NCBI GenBank assembly: GCA_040437565.1
Contig: JBDOQK010000004.1
Coordinates: 124,001-188,000 of the forward strand
Source of the DNA: Albugo candida
Taxonomy: Eukaryota; Oomycota; Peronosporomycetes; Albuginales
Direction of reading: 5' to 3'
DNA: 64,000 nucleotides
Shown: positions 1-11,148 of the stretch, one piece after another
Layout: each line of letters opens with the position of its first letter
Numbering within the stretch: position 1 is the first letter of the stretch
Translations under genes and position numbers: made by a program
The notes under the pieces: generated by a model
Databases searched by the model: none
Told to the model about the DNA's origin: nothing
What the model saw: the letters and a program-made list of their open reading frames with translations, nothing else

Positions 1-1688
1 GACAGCATTGGAAAAAGCTGTGCAAACGACAGATTTAGTGATATTGGCTGAAAGTACGAGTACCTCACAAATGCAACAGATGCAAGGAATGACTTATAAT
101 CCACTAGTAAAGCACTCGTTGGATCGACGTGGAATTATTCTGGTGAACGAAAATGGACTTCCGGAAACTCTCGAGAATACAAAGCTCAGAGAAATATGCC
201 AAGGTATGGCAGCATACACGTTTAGTACGCCAAGTGACACACCTTCCTCATTCGGTCATTTATAGCGGCAGCACCGTCCAAACTTATCGTCGTTTTGTCG
301 GAAGACTCTTCATGTGGTATGTTGGCATCGTATTTTCTCGAAATCATATTGAGACTCAGACGCCATACAGCAAAATCTCTTTTCGCTTGTGGAATTCCTC
401 GTGTCATTTACGCGACTTCAAAGAACAAATACAGGCGACAAGTCGGTACTTTTATCCGGTACGAAAATGGCAAGTACTTTGGGCAACCCTTTCTGACCAT
501 ACGCTTATCAGAATACTTATCGGTGGAATACTTCATGAATTCTCAATGAAGATGTGTTTTGAAAACGCTAAAAGTATGGCCTTCGAAGATTCAAAAACCA
601 AAGACCAAAGTTTCGATCAAGTTGAGCTCTTCTCGACATTCAACGACCATACTGCCGTCCAAACCGAAGCAAAACAATTCAACACAAAGTGGGAAACCAT
701 CGTAAAACAGAACTTTGTCAGCCTGAGCTCCTTCGTACTTCCCGATCCACCCGAACGTCTCGTTGATCGTAATCAGGAGATCGCCGAGGTATTTTTTCCC
801 ACCTTCTGCCTCCAACTTTGTTGTATTCACCGTCTTACTACAGATTGTCAACTTTATAAGAACAAGTCCAGCTCGAGTGTGCAACTTGCATGGCCAGGAA
901 GGTATCGGGAAGTCGACTATAGCTATTCACGTGGCGAAATACATCAGTCGGATGGTACGTTGCTCTCAAAGCATTCAGTATATATCACTTGGAGATTACG
1001 AGCGGAATATTCTCACCGAACAAGACGTCACCAATGTGGAGGCCACGTACGATTTCAATGTCGCGCTATTGAATCAGCTTCACAGCGACATTGAGGAGCT
1101 CAATACAGCCGTCAAGATGTGCGTTGTTGACTCCTATTTCCGCACAACTAAAGTCGAATGTACTGGCCGTTAGGGACGACTCGAGCTCGAGACTATTAAT
1201 TCTCGATGGCTGTGATTTCTATGTGGAAGCTCCAATTTGTGATTTTGTATCAGAGATCCTGCGTCAGTTTCCGAGCATGAAAGTGAGTATTCGACACAAC
1301 CAGTAACTTTATTCACTCTTTTGTATGCTTTAGATCATAACAACGTCAAGAAACAAGCTGCCGATCACCTCACAGACTTTAGCGAATGTCACCATAGGTT
1401 TGGAAATTCATTCTCTTACTGAAGAAAGCGCTGCAAAACTACTGATTGCATACTGCGAGGAGCCAATCGTCCGAAACAAATTGAAGAAATGTAAGTGGAA
1501 TTTCACATTGCGTGCTTTCGACATCTCCGTATTCATTGTTGATTGCAGCATCCGCGGACTGGCAATCTGACGACATGATCACTGTTATTCAGCAGCATCC
1601 AGCGGTAAAGCGTCTTCGTGGGAACCCATCACTACTGCGTCAATTAGCGCGCGAAATGCCGACAAAAGCAATGGATGAGCTCATTTGA
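1..1688 (+). CDS. CHAT-like / STAND (NB-ARC type) ATPase, 5' end outside the window
   Basis: Likely a regulatory STAND ATPase with a caspase-like CHAT domain in front. The reading frame is open from base 2, so the N-terminus is missing. Proposed exons are 2-203, 266-473, 512-788, 844-1110, 1154-1282, 1334-1490 and 1549-1688. The 266-473 part reads KLIVVLSEDSS and later CGIPRVIYATS, which resembles the CHAT fold. Next come a pre-P-loop element (ERLVDRNQEI), Walker A (GQEGIGKST, about nt 892), Walker B (RLLILDGCD, about nt 1190), a sensor-like IITTSRN at 1334 and a GLPL-like RLRGNPSLL near the C-terminus. No repeat or effector domain follows the ATPase before TGA at 1688. The two shortest introns (474-511, 1111-1153) are tentative. 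The ATPase call is firm; CHAT is less certain because the catalytic His/Cys pair is not clear. Confidence 0.72.
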
Positions 1689-1857
1689 AGGGAATGCACA
1701 CAACAAGTACGATAAGACGGTCATTGTAATTGTAACACAGAAAATCGATCGAATTTGTCAGAAGAATCGACGGCACAATCAATTGAAAACGCAAATCTAT
1801 TGCGGCTGCACAGCTTAAAATCAGTAAGGCGATTTGAAGAAATAAGCATCCGCTACT

Positions 1858-2382
1858 CTAATTCCGGTTGGTACGCATCCGAAGAGCTTTTCGGCGCTTC
1901 CTGTGCTTGTGCTTGTTCATTTTCTTCTTTCGCTTCTTAAGCACGCTATCCGCATAAATCATGTCCACTTGCTGCAGCATCTCAGTTAAGTCACAGGTTA
2001 ATTCGCCATTCGAAAGAATTGGTTGTGGCAGCGCAGAGATTGGAGCGAGCATTTCCCATGTATCGAATCCGTCCATCAGCATTTCGTCAACAATACCAAA
2101 TTCCGGCATTTCTGCGTCCAACACGCTCGGAACTGTGGTCGCAGGAACTTGCTCAAGTTCATGCTGGCCAATACACCACAACTCGGATGGATCAAAACGC
2201 GCAGGGTTTTCCAACGTGTCAATTGCTACGTCTTTCAAGGGGAACGATGGCTCCGAAAGAATGGCATTGAATCGATGATTGTATGTGGAAAAAGAGAAAG
2301 TTGCGTGATTGCATGCTTCAGATTGAGTAAATGAAGTACGCGATATGATATTCCGAGAGACTCGTCGAAGAGATGAAAACAT
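1858..2382 (-). CDS. Mitochondrial small-subunit ribosomal protein mS38 (AURKAIP1/COX24 family)
   Basis: A single-exon gene of 174 aa. The C-terminus (SVLKKRKKKMNKHKHRKRR, then KALRMRTNRN) matches the basic mS38/COX24 signature, a helix that binds rRNA in the mitochondrial small subunit. The N-terminus (MFSSLRRVSRNIISR) is rich in Arg and Ser and lacks acidic residues, as expected for a mitochondrial presequence. The middle is acidic and low in recognisable features. The ATG at 2382 is chosen because it gives the presequence. The gene converges on the ATPase gene with 169 nt between stop codons. Confidence 0.8.
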   Translation of the reverse strand: MFSSLRRVSRNIISRTSFTQSEACNHATFSFSTYNHRFNAILSEPSFPLKDVAIDTLENPARFDPSELWCIGQHELEQVPATTVPSVLDAEMPEFGIVDEMLMDGFDTWEMLAPISALPQPILSNGELTCDLTEMLQQVDMIYADSVLKKRKKKMNKHKHRKRRKALRMRTNRN

Positions 2383-2534
2383 TGTTTCTGTTCTTTTGTA
2401 TTCTCAAAAAATTGTATTCTGTGCTGACTCGATGGCTGTCTCACTTCTTCCTTCCAGGTCAAAATTCCGTGGAATGTTTGATTTTGTTTATCAGATGAGT
2501 AAGAGCGTAAACGAAAAGGATTGGTCTAAATATT

Positions 2535-3326
2535 ATGTTCTTTACCGCGGAAGATCATAGGCTTTTTCTATCTCATTGTTTCCAGCATTTTGATGCCAAT
2601 TCAAAAGGTTATAGAAATCAGATAGTTGTCGCATTTAAATTGACAAAATCTCTCTCAGGACACCTTGATGAATCAGAGCTCAAGTGTGCCGTCGTGGCAG
2701 CATTAGGCATCCAGCCTTCACGAGTGCGTTGTTCTATCTTTTTTTTTCCACGCGCGTCCAAGCCCACTGTGATACTATACCGCATAGCTCATCTTATTGG
2801 AAATGTTTTCTCATAAATTTGACTGTTTGTAAATGGCACAATGGCGAGCGAAAACGTCAAAGCTCATTGTTTGTCGTAGCGGAATCTATTCAAATAAGTC
2901 GCGCAGAATTTATTTCGACTCTGCAAGATCGTGTCGACAATGTCAAGGGAGTGGAGTACAGACGTCGGCTATTCAAAGCAATGGACCTCCGGTGTGAAGG
3001 ATTCATCTCACGGGAGAGTTTTATCAGCGTGAGTCAGGCAGCTTCAGATTTAGAATACAGTCTTATTTCGATGTGAGATCAGATTTGTGAGCGATTCACA
3101 CCGCAGCTTGCACACTCAGCTGTGATAGCTGCCTTTGATGAAGCCGATATTGATCGCGATCGAAGGGTACGGCTTACACTATTCCTCGGAGCCTTTCATT
3201 TCTAGTGGGATGTGGCAGGTCACGTATTCCGATTTTGAGCGTATTATGTGTATTGCTTGCGACTTCGAGGGGATCGAACATTCGCAATTTCAGGCTCCAA
3301 GTGCAAGGCTCAAGAAGAGGTATTAG
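2535..3326 (+). CDS. EF-hand protein, EFCAB11-like
   Basis: A small calcium-binding-type protein in about five exons: 2535-2607, 2659-2723, an exon ending at 3028 whose start is unclear (about 2850-2900), 3083-3166 and 3219-3326. The EF-hand loops read FDANSKGHLDESEL, then FKAMDLRCEGFISRESF, then FDEADIDRDRRVTYSDFE. The order and spacing match the EFCAB11 family. Only the last loop keeps most acidic ligands, so the first two may not bind calcium well. The ATG at 2535 gives MFFTAEDHRLFL, directly before the first EF-hand helix. The stop is TAG at 3324-3326, 64 nt from the stop of the convergent p24 gene. Confidence 0.7.
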
Positions 3327-3389
3327 CAGAGTACTGGAAGATTGAGGAAAAGTGTGTGAGGCAATGACCCACCCAGTTGTATTGTCTTA

Positions 3390-4346
3390 TCATACAAGTT
3401 TCTTTTTGTAGAAAAAATTCTTCAGATACCGCGCTTGAAAAATGCTCACCATAGCCAAGAAGGTGATCTAGCAAGTAAATTAGCTGAATTTGCACGGACT
3501 CTAGGAAATGAAAATCAACCTGGACGATTGATATGTACATGATGTTGGTACTGGTGGATCCCACCGCTTGATCGAATTGGAGCAACTTGTCCTGTAGCAA
3601 CATACCGTCAGGATTACTTGACAGATTCTTGATTACAACGAACCTGATCGTAGTCGACGTTTCTGAGTATGCCCATCACCCGATCTTTTAGTTTGAGTAT
3701 CTCCAATTGAAGATCATCCATGTGGCTTTTCTTGGCCAGATTTTGGTATTCCTGCTGGCTGTTACCCATTTCCAAGCGTAATGTTATCCGCTGCAGTTAT
3801 CGGTTTATGAAAATGTCGCTTGATAGTAGCAGCATGAAATGTACCATTTTAGCTCCGACTGGTTCGGCGCCTTTCGTGGAAATGACACTGATGCAAATCC
3901 AATGAGATCCCGCAGTCGTTGCCGTATATGGCACTGAACCCTACAAATGACCGAATGACTACTACATCATACATGAATACTATATAAATTACTTGGCGAT
4001 TCATAATCTCTTCTTTCATGCGTTTGCTATCTTGCTCTGAAGTTTGCGAATATATCGTCAGAACTGATTGCTATTCATTGAAAATTAGTACTTTTTCTTC
4101 GCCAAACATTAGATATCGCATTACCAAAATATCGCTCGTATCGGGTGATTCATACTCCGCTCGGAAGTAAGTTTGTTCCGGTACAGAAAGCAGGAAGCAT
4201 TTGTGATCCTGCACAACAGATGAAGAGGAGAATTGGAGAGGATAACCCTGTGCACATACGTTGTCGTGGGCGTAGAAGTATAGACCGACTGCACGTCTAA
4301 ATATCGCAAGAGAGCACAGAACGCTTATTCCTGGACGGCATTTCAT
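3390..4346 (-). CDS. p24/TMED family cargo receptor (EMP24/GP25L)
   Basis: A type I membrane protein of COPI/COPII vesicles that selects cargo between ER and Golgi. Clear exons, in order of translation, are: one starting at ATG 4346, one ending at 3845, 3644-3790, 3520-3591 and 3390-3467. Introns are 3791-3844, 3592-3643 and 3468-3519. The family signs are all present: a lumenal GOLD-type segment (AGSHWICIS), a coiled coil (LRLEMGNSQQEYQNLAKK), then STSTNIMYISIVQ before the membrane span, and a cytosolic tail RYLKNFFYKKKLV with the di-Phe and di-Lys sorting signals. The junction between the first exon and the GOLD C-terminal part (about 3950-4130) could not be settled by eye. The signal peptide is weak as read, so an upstream exon is possible. 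Confidence 0.82.
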
Positions 4347-4467
4347 GGGATTACTTTGTGATTATTCTCAATAATACCCGCTCTAAAATGTAAAATTACT
4401 TTTCTACATAATGTTTCCTTTGCATTCAGAGCCAGAGCTCCAGACTTTTGCCAATAATGAACCATGT

Positions 4468-4567
4468 NNNNNNNNNNNNNNNNNNNNNNNNNNNNNNNNN
4501 NNNNNNNNNNNNNNNNNNNNNNNNNNNNNNNNNNNNNNNNNNNNNNNNNNNNNNNNNNNNNNNNNNN
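4468..4567. other. Assembly gap of 100 N between 33-nt direct repeats
   Basis: Bases 4435-4467 recur exactly at 4568-4600, immediately on the other side of the gap. This looks like two contig ends that overlap but were not merged, so the true gap is probably zero or negative. It lies between the p24 gene and the PDZ gene and breaks neither. Confidence 0.9.
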
Positions 4568-4638
4568 GAGCTCCAGACTTTTGCCAATAATGAACCATGT
4601 GATTCGCATTGTCAGCTGCAGGAGCGCATATTCTACAT

Positions 4639-6958
4639 TCAATTCGTAATAAATGAAAAGGCAGAGGATGCCTGCTCTGTGGTATCGTCATTCCGTGAGC
4701 ACATAAAGTTGAACGCGGTCGGTGAGGTGCTCTGCATCATTGATTGATCATCAGTAGCATCAGTTGACTCGCATGCTAAGAATGAAAATGCTGACGCATT
4801 GTCTCGACAAGGCGACGGAGCTTGTCCCAGGATTGAGTGGAGGCTGTCTCGCTGAGTTTCTGGCATCAAAGCATGGCCGACATCTTCAAGATTATAAATG
4901 TCACTTGCGTTTTGGATGCTCGGAGCACAAGTCCGCTCTTGGTCGATCTCTGCAATCTTGTTCTGGATACGCTGTATCAGATCGTCAGCTTTCTTAACCA
5001 AATTTGAACGCACTGCTCGGATCGTATCGAGTTTTGCTGAAGCATCTGGTCCAAATATGACTGAGTCAACTTTCTCTGTCAGGATTTTCTCAACAATTCC
5101 ATGAATTTGGGCCAGGCGATTTCGCACATCCCTACTAAGAAGCTCAGAACTCATCAGTTCATCGACTGTGCCCTCTACTGCTTCCAGCTCATCTTGGTAT
5201 GAATAAAGACGTGTGAGATGGCTATCTCCGTCCCTTGACTCGTCGTTCTCCGTGGAATCAGCATCAGCTAGACTGAATGGAGGTGGAACATATGGAACGG
5301 CCATTGTAGCTGGATTGGCAGTTCGTCCATGAACGATGTATTTTCTAAATCGGAAGACTTTCGGAGTTGTTGCCAATTGTGCGAGTATTTGTCCAATCTC
5401 GTCCAGTGATTTTTCTTCTACATCAATGGAGTTGATAAACACGAGCTTACAGCCCGGACACAAAGCTGGATGTAATTCGAGCATTCCCTTAGCTCCAGAT
5501 GGTAGAGAAATGAATCGAGCAATAACAGCCATTTCAGGAATCGCGTCATCCAATACAAGTCCAATGGGACCCGGAGGCACTTCTGCCTCCAATATCACTT
5601 CGCGAGATACATCATCCAGCTCGGTACCTGCAAATGAAGGCGTTTGATCACTATGAACCGTCTTGTCATCTTCATCTTTCTCCTCCGTATCTATAATTTG
5701 CTCACTGTTTACAATATCATCAAATGCAGCAAAAGGATCGTTCGACTCCTCCTATCAATAGCGCATGAGATCACTACTCCATCGATATAAAGTGCAAACC
5801 TTTGGACTATTGTTATTGTTTTTTGTAATATTTGGCAATGCAAGTGTATCAAATACATCCGGTGATTTTTTCGTCGTTTCTGTAAGGAATGAAAACGCAC
5901 AGGGGGACGTGGGCTCCCTTTCGGCCTCTGAGCCGCGATTCTCGGTTGCACTCGGTCCGTTTTGGCTGTTAGTGTCGATACATGTTTGTTTGCTTCCTTC
6001 ATCCGTCATAACAAGAAAGCTTGGACCTCCGACCACAGATGTAGCAGGTGACCAGCCCAGTTGACTAGCACAAACATTCCTTTGTACCTCCTCTGTTGGC
6101 TCTTGAAGCTTACTATCACAATCGTCTTCTTGTAGCTCTCTCTCCAACTGTGTTTGTTCGATGCTCTCGTCGTCTCCCTCCGTTTCAAGCCTTTCAAGAG
6201 CCAGGCGTAGCGCATTATGAACCTATTCAAAGCTGTTTAACACCAAATAAACTTTACGTCGACATTTCGTTACCTTTTCTGCTCGCACTCGCAGCATGTC
6301 TTTGCGCGATTGTTTCAAAACGAGGACCAAGTGAATTTTCCGGGCGTAATATCTCTCGTAAAACGCTCGCTCCTTACTTTTGATAAGTGTGTCGATCACA
6401 GATAGAGTCTTCGCTTGAACTTGCCATATCACATCTTGGAGTTTTTCATCCAGTTGCTCGCATAAATACTACGCAAACAGAAAGCCTTTAGACTTCATGT
6501 AAGAAAAATCCATGGAATCGGACCTCATGATCAATTGTGTTCAAATTGCGTAACAGCTTTTGCACGACTTCTCGCGGCGGGAATGAAGATGACCCGATGG
6601 AAGAGCACAGTTCCGACACCAGAGGGGCCTCTATTCCAACATTTTGAGCTCTATGTGACTCATTCGAAGCTTTTTGAAAGCCTATTTTCCACCGCGCCGC
6701 TTGTGACTCATAAGCCGAAGGAATCCGGCTAGTCTGGAACGGACTGCGTAGTGGGGCTATAGCTCTATCTTTCGTTATATCGGAAGATTCTTGCCGATTT
6801 CTTGCTTCAAATCGCTTTCGAGGAGTGCTGTGAAGATTCATTGTGCTATTCTGTGTATTATTGGGGTGATTTCCGACTCGACTTGGCGCATTTGGAGGCA
6901 GTTGGTACCGCTGTTCTCCAGCATTATGTGCAAAACCATTTATCGAATTCGACTGCAT
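4639..6958 (-). CDS. PDZ-domain protein with coiled coil and adaptin-type short motifs
   Basis: Four exons, all joined in phase 0: 6524-6958, 6274-6468, 5800-6222 and 4639-5751, giving 721 aa. The N-terminal 145 residues are polar and low in complexity. Residues about 146-230 form a helical, charged segment. A DPF motif (SNDPFAAFDD) lies near residue 355. The PDZ domain (about 405-480) begins with the carboxylate loop GPIGLVLDD and continues through CPGCKLVFINSIDVEE. A second helical segment follows (about 530-610). The short element CAFSFL, SAFSFL, TAFNFM, SAFSFI occurs four times, three of them in the last 65 residues. Such DPF and aromatic repeats often bind clathrin-adaptor ear domains; that role is inference. 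No ortholog is recognised. Confidence 0.7.
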
Positions 6959-7131
6959 CGAGATTTACCTATTTTACCTGATTAGAGCGCGGTCATTCAG
7001 AATGGAGGTCGAAAATGCTTTAAATCGCTGTTGTCGCCATTTCAGCCGCTTGTACTGTTATGATAGCGTTGAAAGTCATACGTAATGCAGAAATAAGTCA
7101 AAATTGGAGAAGAAACTATGTTTAAACGGAT
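6959..7131. other. Short intergenic spacer
   Basis: 173 nt between the start of the PDZ gene and the stop codon of the TFIIF-alpha gene, both on the minus strand. It must hold the PDZ gene promoter and the TFIIF-alpha 3' end. No recognisable element was seen. Confidence 0.5.
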
Positions 7132-8526
7132 TTAGCGGAATTGAGATTTAAGCACCAACATTCTTCCATCAACAGCATCTGTCTCCACATCGCAAATGGT
7201 GCGTAAGATATCTTTGAGCATTGCACGATCATCGTCGGTGACGATGGATTTACGGAGCTTTCGCAACAGATCTTTTGTACGCATTCTTCCACCATAACGC
7301 ATAAGTTCTTGTTGCACCCCAGCTTCCGTCAATTTATTGGCGAGCGATACGGATGAAGTTGTACATTTTGATTGTTGTTTCGAAGTGGAATCGTCTTTCA
7401 CTTTGTTGGCTTCTTCGAGCTTGCGCTTTTTCCCATTGGAAGATTGACTTCCATTTGCACCTTTGGCGTCAGGCTCCGGCTTTGCCACATTGATCGCTCC
7501 ATTTGCGGTGTTACTGGGATTATTTGACATACTTGGAGCTGCTGCAGCATTGTCCTGATCCCATATAATATTACCACCCAAATCGCGTCGTATTTTCTCC
7601 ATATCCTTGGCAGTATACTCATCATCAGACGATGTGGCATCTTCTTCTTTTTTCTCTTTTCCAGCATCGATCTCCCCATTCTGAGCACGTTTGAGTAAAT
7701 CTTTCATGGCTTGACCAGTCTCGGTCAATTTTCCTTGAGCATCGGCATCACCTTCCACTTCTTCCTCTTCTGAATCGGATGGTACACCGGCTACATTATC
7801 ATGGTTGACCTCCGCGTCGCTCTCATCATCGTCGAATTTTTCTTCGAAATCCCCTCCATTCTCCCCAGTTGCGTCTCCTTCGTTGACAGACTTTTTCGGG
7901 CGAAATGCTCGGCGTTGTTTAGTCGCTTTGACTTCAAAAATATCTCCAGTCTCTTTGTTTGTTTTTCCTCTCGGTGCACCGGTACTAATTGCACCAGTAC
8001 GAAGCTTCGGTGCACTTGCGAGATCTGTGTCGGGTTTATCCTCTCCTGCGAGTTTGTGTCGCATAAGCCAGCGTTCGACAGCTCGTTTCTTTTCATTATT
8101 CATTTCTTCAGCTTCTTCGAGTGTTAATGTGCGATATCCGAGCGGTTTTTTGAACCGAAACCATTGTTCCACGGGAATGACATTGAACTCATCATTGTGC
8201 CGATTTTTGATCAAGAGCATGTACGTGGAAGCCTGTCCACCTTCATGTGCGCCATTGTAAGCGTTTTTACCTTGGCTGTCTTCAATAACCCATCCAGCAG
8301 TCCGAGAGTCTTTACGACGACGACGACGGCGTTTTCGTAGGGCTGGATTGTACCCAATTTCTTCTTTCTTTTCATTCTCATCTTCTTCAAACACCTTTTC
8401 GGGCTCTCTGTACATCATTACTGGTTGACTGCATGCTTTGAAGTTGGGAAGTGTAGGGGTGTCAAATCGCGCAATATTATAGCGTTTGATAGAAGGAGTA
8501 GCACGTAACACAAAGCTCTCATCCAT
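7132..8526 (-). CDS. GTF2F1: Transcription initiation factor IIF, alpha subunit (RAP74)
   Basis: A single-exon gene of 464 aa. TFIIF-alpha pairs with RAP30, delivers RNA polymerase II to the promoter and helps start-site choice and elongation. The N-terminal dimerisation region carries the conserved block VEQWFRFKKPLGYRTLTLEE (about residues 121-140). The middle is long, acidic and basic low-complexity sequence. The C-terminus is the winged helix (ELMRYGGRMRTKDLLRKLRK, about 400-464), which contacts the FCP1 phosphatase in other eukaryotes. The start at ATG 8526 (MDESFVLRAT) is chosen because the upstream open frame runs into an assembly gap. Confidence 0.93.
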   Translation of the reverse strand: MDESFVLRATPSIKRYNIARFDTPTLPNFKACSQPVMMYREPEKVFEEDENEKKEEIGYNPALRKRRRRRRKDSRTAGWVIEDSQGKNAYNGAHEGGQASTYMLLIKNRHNDEFNVIPVEQWFRFKKPLGYRTLTLEEAEEMNNEKKRAVERWLMRHKLAGEDKPDTDLASAPKLRTGAISTGAPRGKTNKETGDIFEVKATKQRRAFRPKKSVNEGDATGENGGDFEEKFDDDESDAEVNHDNVAGVPSDSEEEEVEGDADAQGKLTETGQAMKDLLKRAQNGEIDAGKEKKEEDATSSDDEYTAKDMEKIRRDLGGNIIWDQDNAAAAPSMSNNPSNTANGAINVAKPEPDAKGANGSQSSNGKKRKLEEANKVKDDSTSKQQSKCTTSSVSLANKLTEAGVQQELMRYGGRMRTKDLLRKLRKSIVTDDDRAMLKDILRTICDVETDAVDGRMLVLKSQFR

Positions 8527-8591
8527 GGCAATAAGTGTCAGAAATCTGCCGGGGGACTTGTGTCGCCTGATATTGCCTAAATCTGTGTGAC

Positions 8592-8691
8592 NNNNNNNNN
8601 NNNNNNNNNNNNNNNNNNNNNNNNNNNNNNNNNNNNNNNNNNNNNNNNNNNNNNNNNNNNNNNNNNNNNNNNNNNNNNNNNNNNNNNNNNN
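8592..8691. other. Assembly gap of 100 N between 26-nt direct repeats
   Basis: Bases 8566-8591 recur at 8692-8717. The gap lies in the 5' flank of the TFIIF-alpha gene. The repeat is probably an unmerged contig overlap. Confidence 0.9.
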
Positions 8692-8853
8692 CCTGATATT
8701 GCCTAAATCTGTGTGACAACACAATTTACGTACAATACATTACATGGTGGAATCAATAGGTAAGAAGATAGTCAAATTCTATTGCGTATTGATCTTCTAT
8801 CATTAAAGCATGCGCTCAGATAGCAGAGGCCTGAAACTATACAGAATCTAAGC

Positions 8854-10932
8854 TTACGATATGACACATCGGTTCCATAGGGAAACGTTATCGTTCCCTT
8901 CGTCCACTTTTTCTTTCGGCTGACTTTCGGTTGCTTTTTCGACCTCTTTTGTATCCTCAGATCTCATTATAAGCGTACACTCTTCCCGAGTGACCAGTGG
9001 CTTCTCCTTTTCTTTAATGAATTCATAATATGAGGTGATGGTGACTCCGTTCATGTCCTCTTCGTTGGAATTCGACCCGTTTTCCAAATCACATTCCGCA
9101 CTTAGCACAATGTCTTCTTCAATAGGAATCGTGTCGACGCTGCTAATAAATTCGATATTCGCTGGGATTGTTCCCTTTGATAGCACCACAAAGGCTTTTT
9201 GATCGCTTTCACGAATGACGCGTTTGATGCGAACTTTGGAAGGCTGGAAGAGCTTCTCCATATCGAGTTGGTGGATTTTACGCTTCGTACTGTGGACATG
9301 GTACACACGACTGCGGTCAATCACTTGTTTCGCATTCTTTAAATCGAGATGCGATTCATCCGAAGCCATCAAATTCAAGTAATTTTTCCAATCTTTCATT
9401 TGGTCCAATCGAGCATCAAATGCGGCAATCACATTGCTGTAATTCACAATTGATTTTTTCGCACGCTTTTTCCGACCGACTTTGGACCGCTTCGTCCTCG
9501 ATGGACCTGCAGCATCAGGTGGGATCTCGATTTCATTCGCTTCTCCAGTTTTCAAATCATGGTGCAAAAGTCCAAGAAAACAGAATGCGGTCATGAAAGC
9601 ATCAAACCCAGCTTCATGACATAGAGATGATGGCTTACGTGACTCAATAGTGTCTTCCTCGTCATTCGAATGTGACTGAAGCGCTGCATGGTATCGTTGA
9701 AAGTTTTCGTGAGAAGAAATCAGCTTTGATGGTGAAAGACTAATTCGACTCTTCATAAAGTCAAAAAGTGACGAAAGGCTCGATGACTCTAGCTCATCGC
9801 TCAAAGCGGAATGAGTAGCCATATACTTGGTATCGTAGATATTGGGAAAAGAATGCGTCAATTCTTTCTTGAACTCTTTCAGATTATTCGGAAGAGGTTG
9901 ACAAAATTGATGGTACATGTAAATAAAGTCCAGTAGCGCATTGTGCCCAACAATGGGCTTCCGACTATCTTTCAGAACCTGTATAACTCTCGAAAACCCT
10001 ATTGTCTCATTGGTTTCGGACCGCATCTGCTCAATTAGTACACCATCACGACACATAAGTCAGCATAATAGATCAGATAGATGGAAGATGATCAATCACT
10101 CGCATACCTGTTCTATCCTTTCCTCCATGAGCTCTTTCTTCTCTTCGGGTGTGACCAATTGAATCTGAATACCTTCCTCGACGGATTTAGCGTGCAAGTT
10201 ATTATCTATCGAACGAATGGTCTCGTAGATGATCATGCGTTGATACGATGAATTTGCTTCCAATAGCAGCTCATTACGATCTTGCAATTCATCAGTATCT
10301 CCTTCAACTAATTTCTCCTCTCTCAAAAAATTTTCAACCAAATTTCGCACAATTTGCTGGAACTTTAGCCCTTGCGCGTCCAATTGCAAAACATTTGGTT
10401 TACTTCCCATCTCTTGCTGCTGTCGGTACTGCTCGATTTGCTTCTCCACTTTTTTCTTCATGCTAGAAACTTTCGACAGCTTGCAAAATGAGATTCCATC
10501 GTAAATAAATTTGTTGAAATCAAAGTCATGTTCTGCCAAAAATTGAAGACAGGAAGCTTGACACAAAAAGCGAGGATCAACGTGTCCATACGGTCGGGGA
10601 AATAGGTAAAAGTTCCATACTTTGATCTCATAGTCATACTTGCACTCTGCATCTCCATTCGATGTGACTTCATTTCCATTTATAACGTTCACAGCAGAGG
10701 GAGTGACGTGAGCAGTAGCGAGACCGAATTGCGAAACAAGAAAATTCTCTCCCGTCTGTTTCAGCTTTTGGTACCGCTCTTCCAATGTATCGAGGTACCA
10801 TTCTTTCGATTCTTCCTTGTAGCAAAGCCCGGTAAACTCTGTATCAATAGCGATAAACTTGCACGAATCGCTCAGTATGCTTTTTTTCACCTGCTGAAAG
10901 CAAGCCTCAAAGTTGTGACGTGTGACATTCAT
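8854..10932 (-). CDS. PARN: Poly(A)-specific ribonuclease PARN (DEDD deadenylase)
   Basis: Removes 3' poly(A) tails from mRNA and trims small non-coding RNAs. Two exons, 10108-10932 and 8854-10026, joined in phase 0 across an 81-nt intron, give 665 aa. The first DEDD element is FIAIDTEFTGL (Asp30, Glu32). The second is IVGHNALLDFIYMYHQF (Asp about 309), followed by PNIYDTKYMATHS. The last is CHEAGFDAFMTAFCFLGLL. An R3H-like insert and an RRM-like C-terminal part are plausible but not clear. The start at 10932 (MNVTRHNF) matches where family members begin. The frame stays open to an ATG at 11127, which would add a hydrophobic, basic leader and leave only 21 nt to the divergent CstF64-like gene. 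Confidence 0.9.
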
Positions 10933-11148
10933 AGCAAACGAGCGATGTGGTACTATATTGTTCTTTTTTTCGGTGAATTCTCGTTCTGGTTGATGTACAA
11001 AGTTGACTTTAGGGAGTCGAAAGGCGGCTTTAGGCACAGAATTGCGTTGTTGGCATAAAACCACAAACAACATGGATCCTAGTTTTGTCTCTATTTGACC
11101 TGATATGTATTTAAATATAGGAGACATTTACCTGAAACTAGGAAGGCC

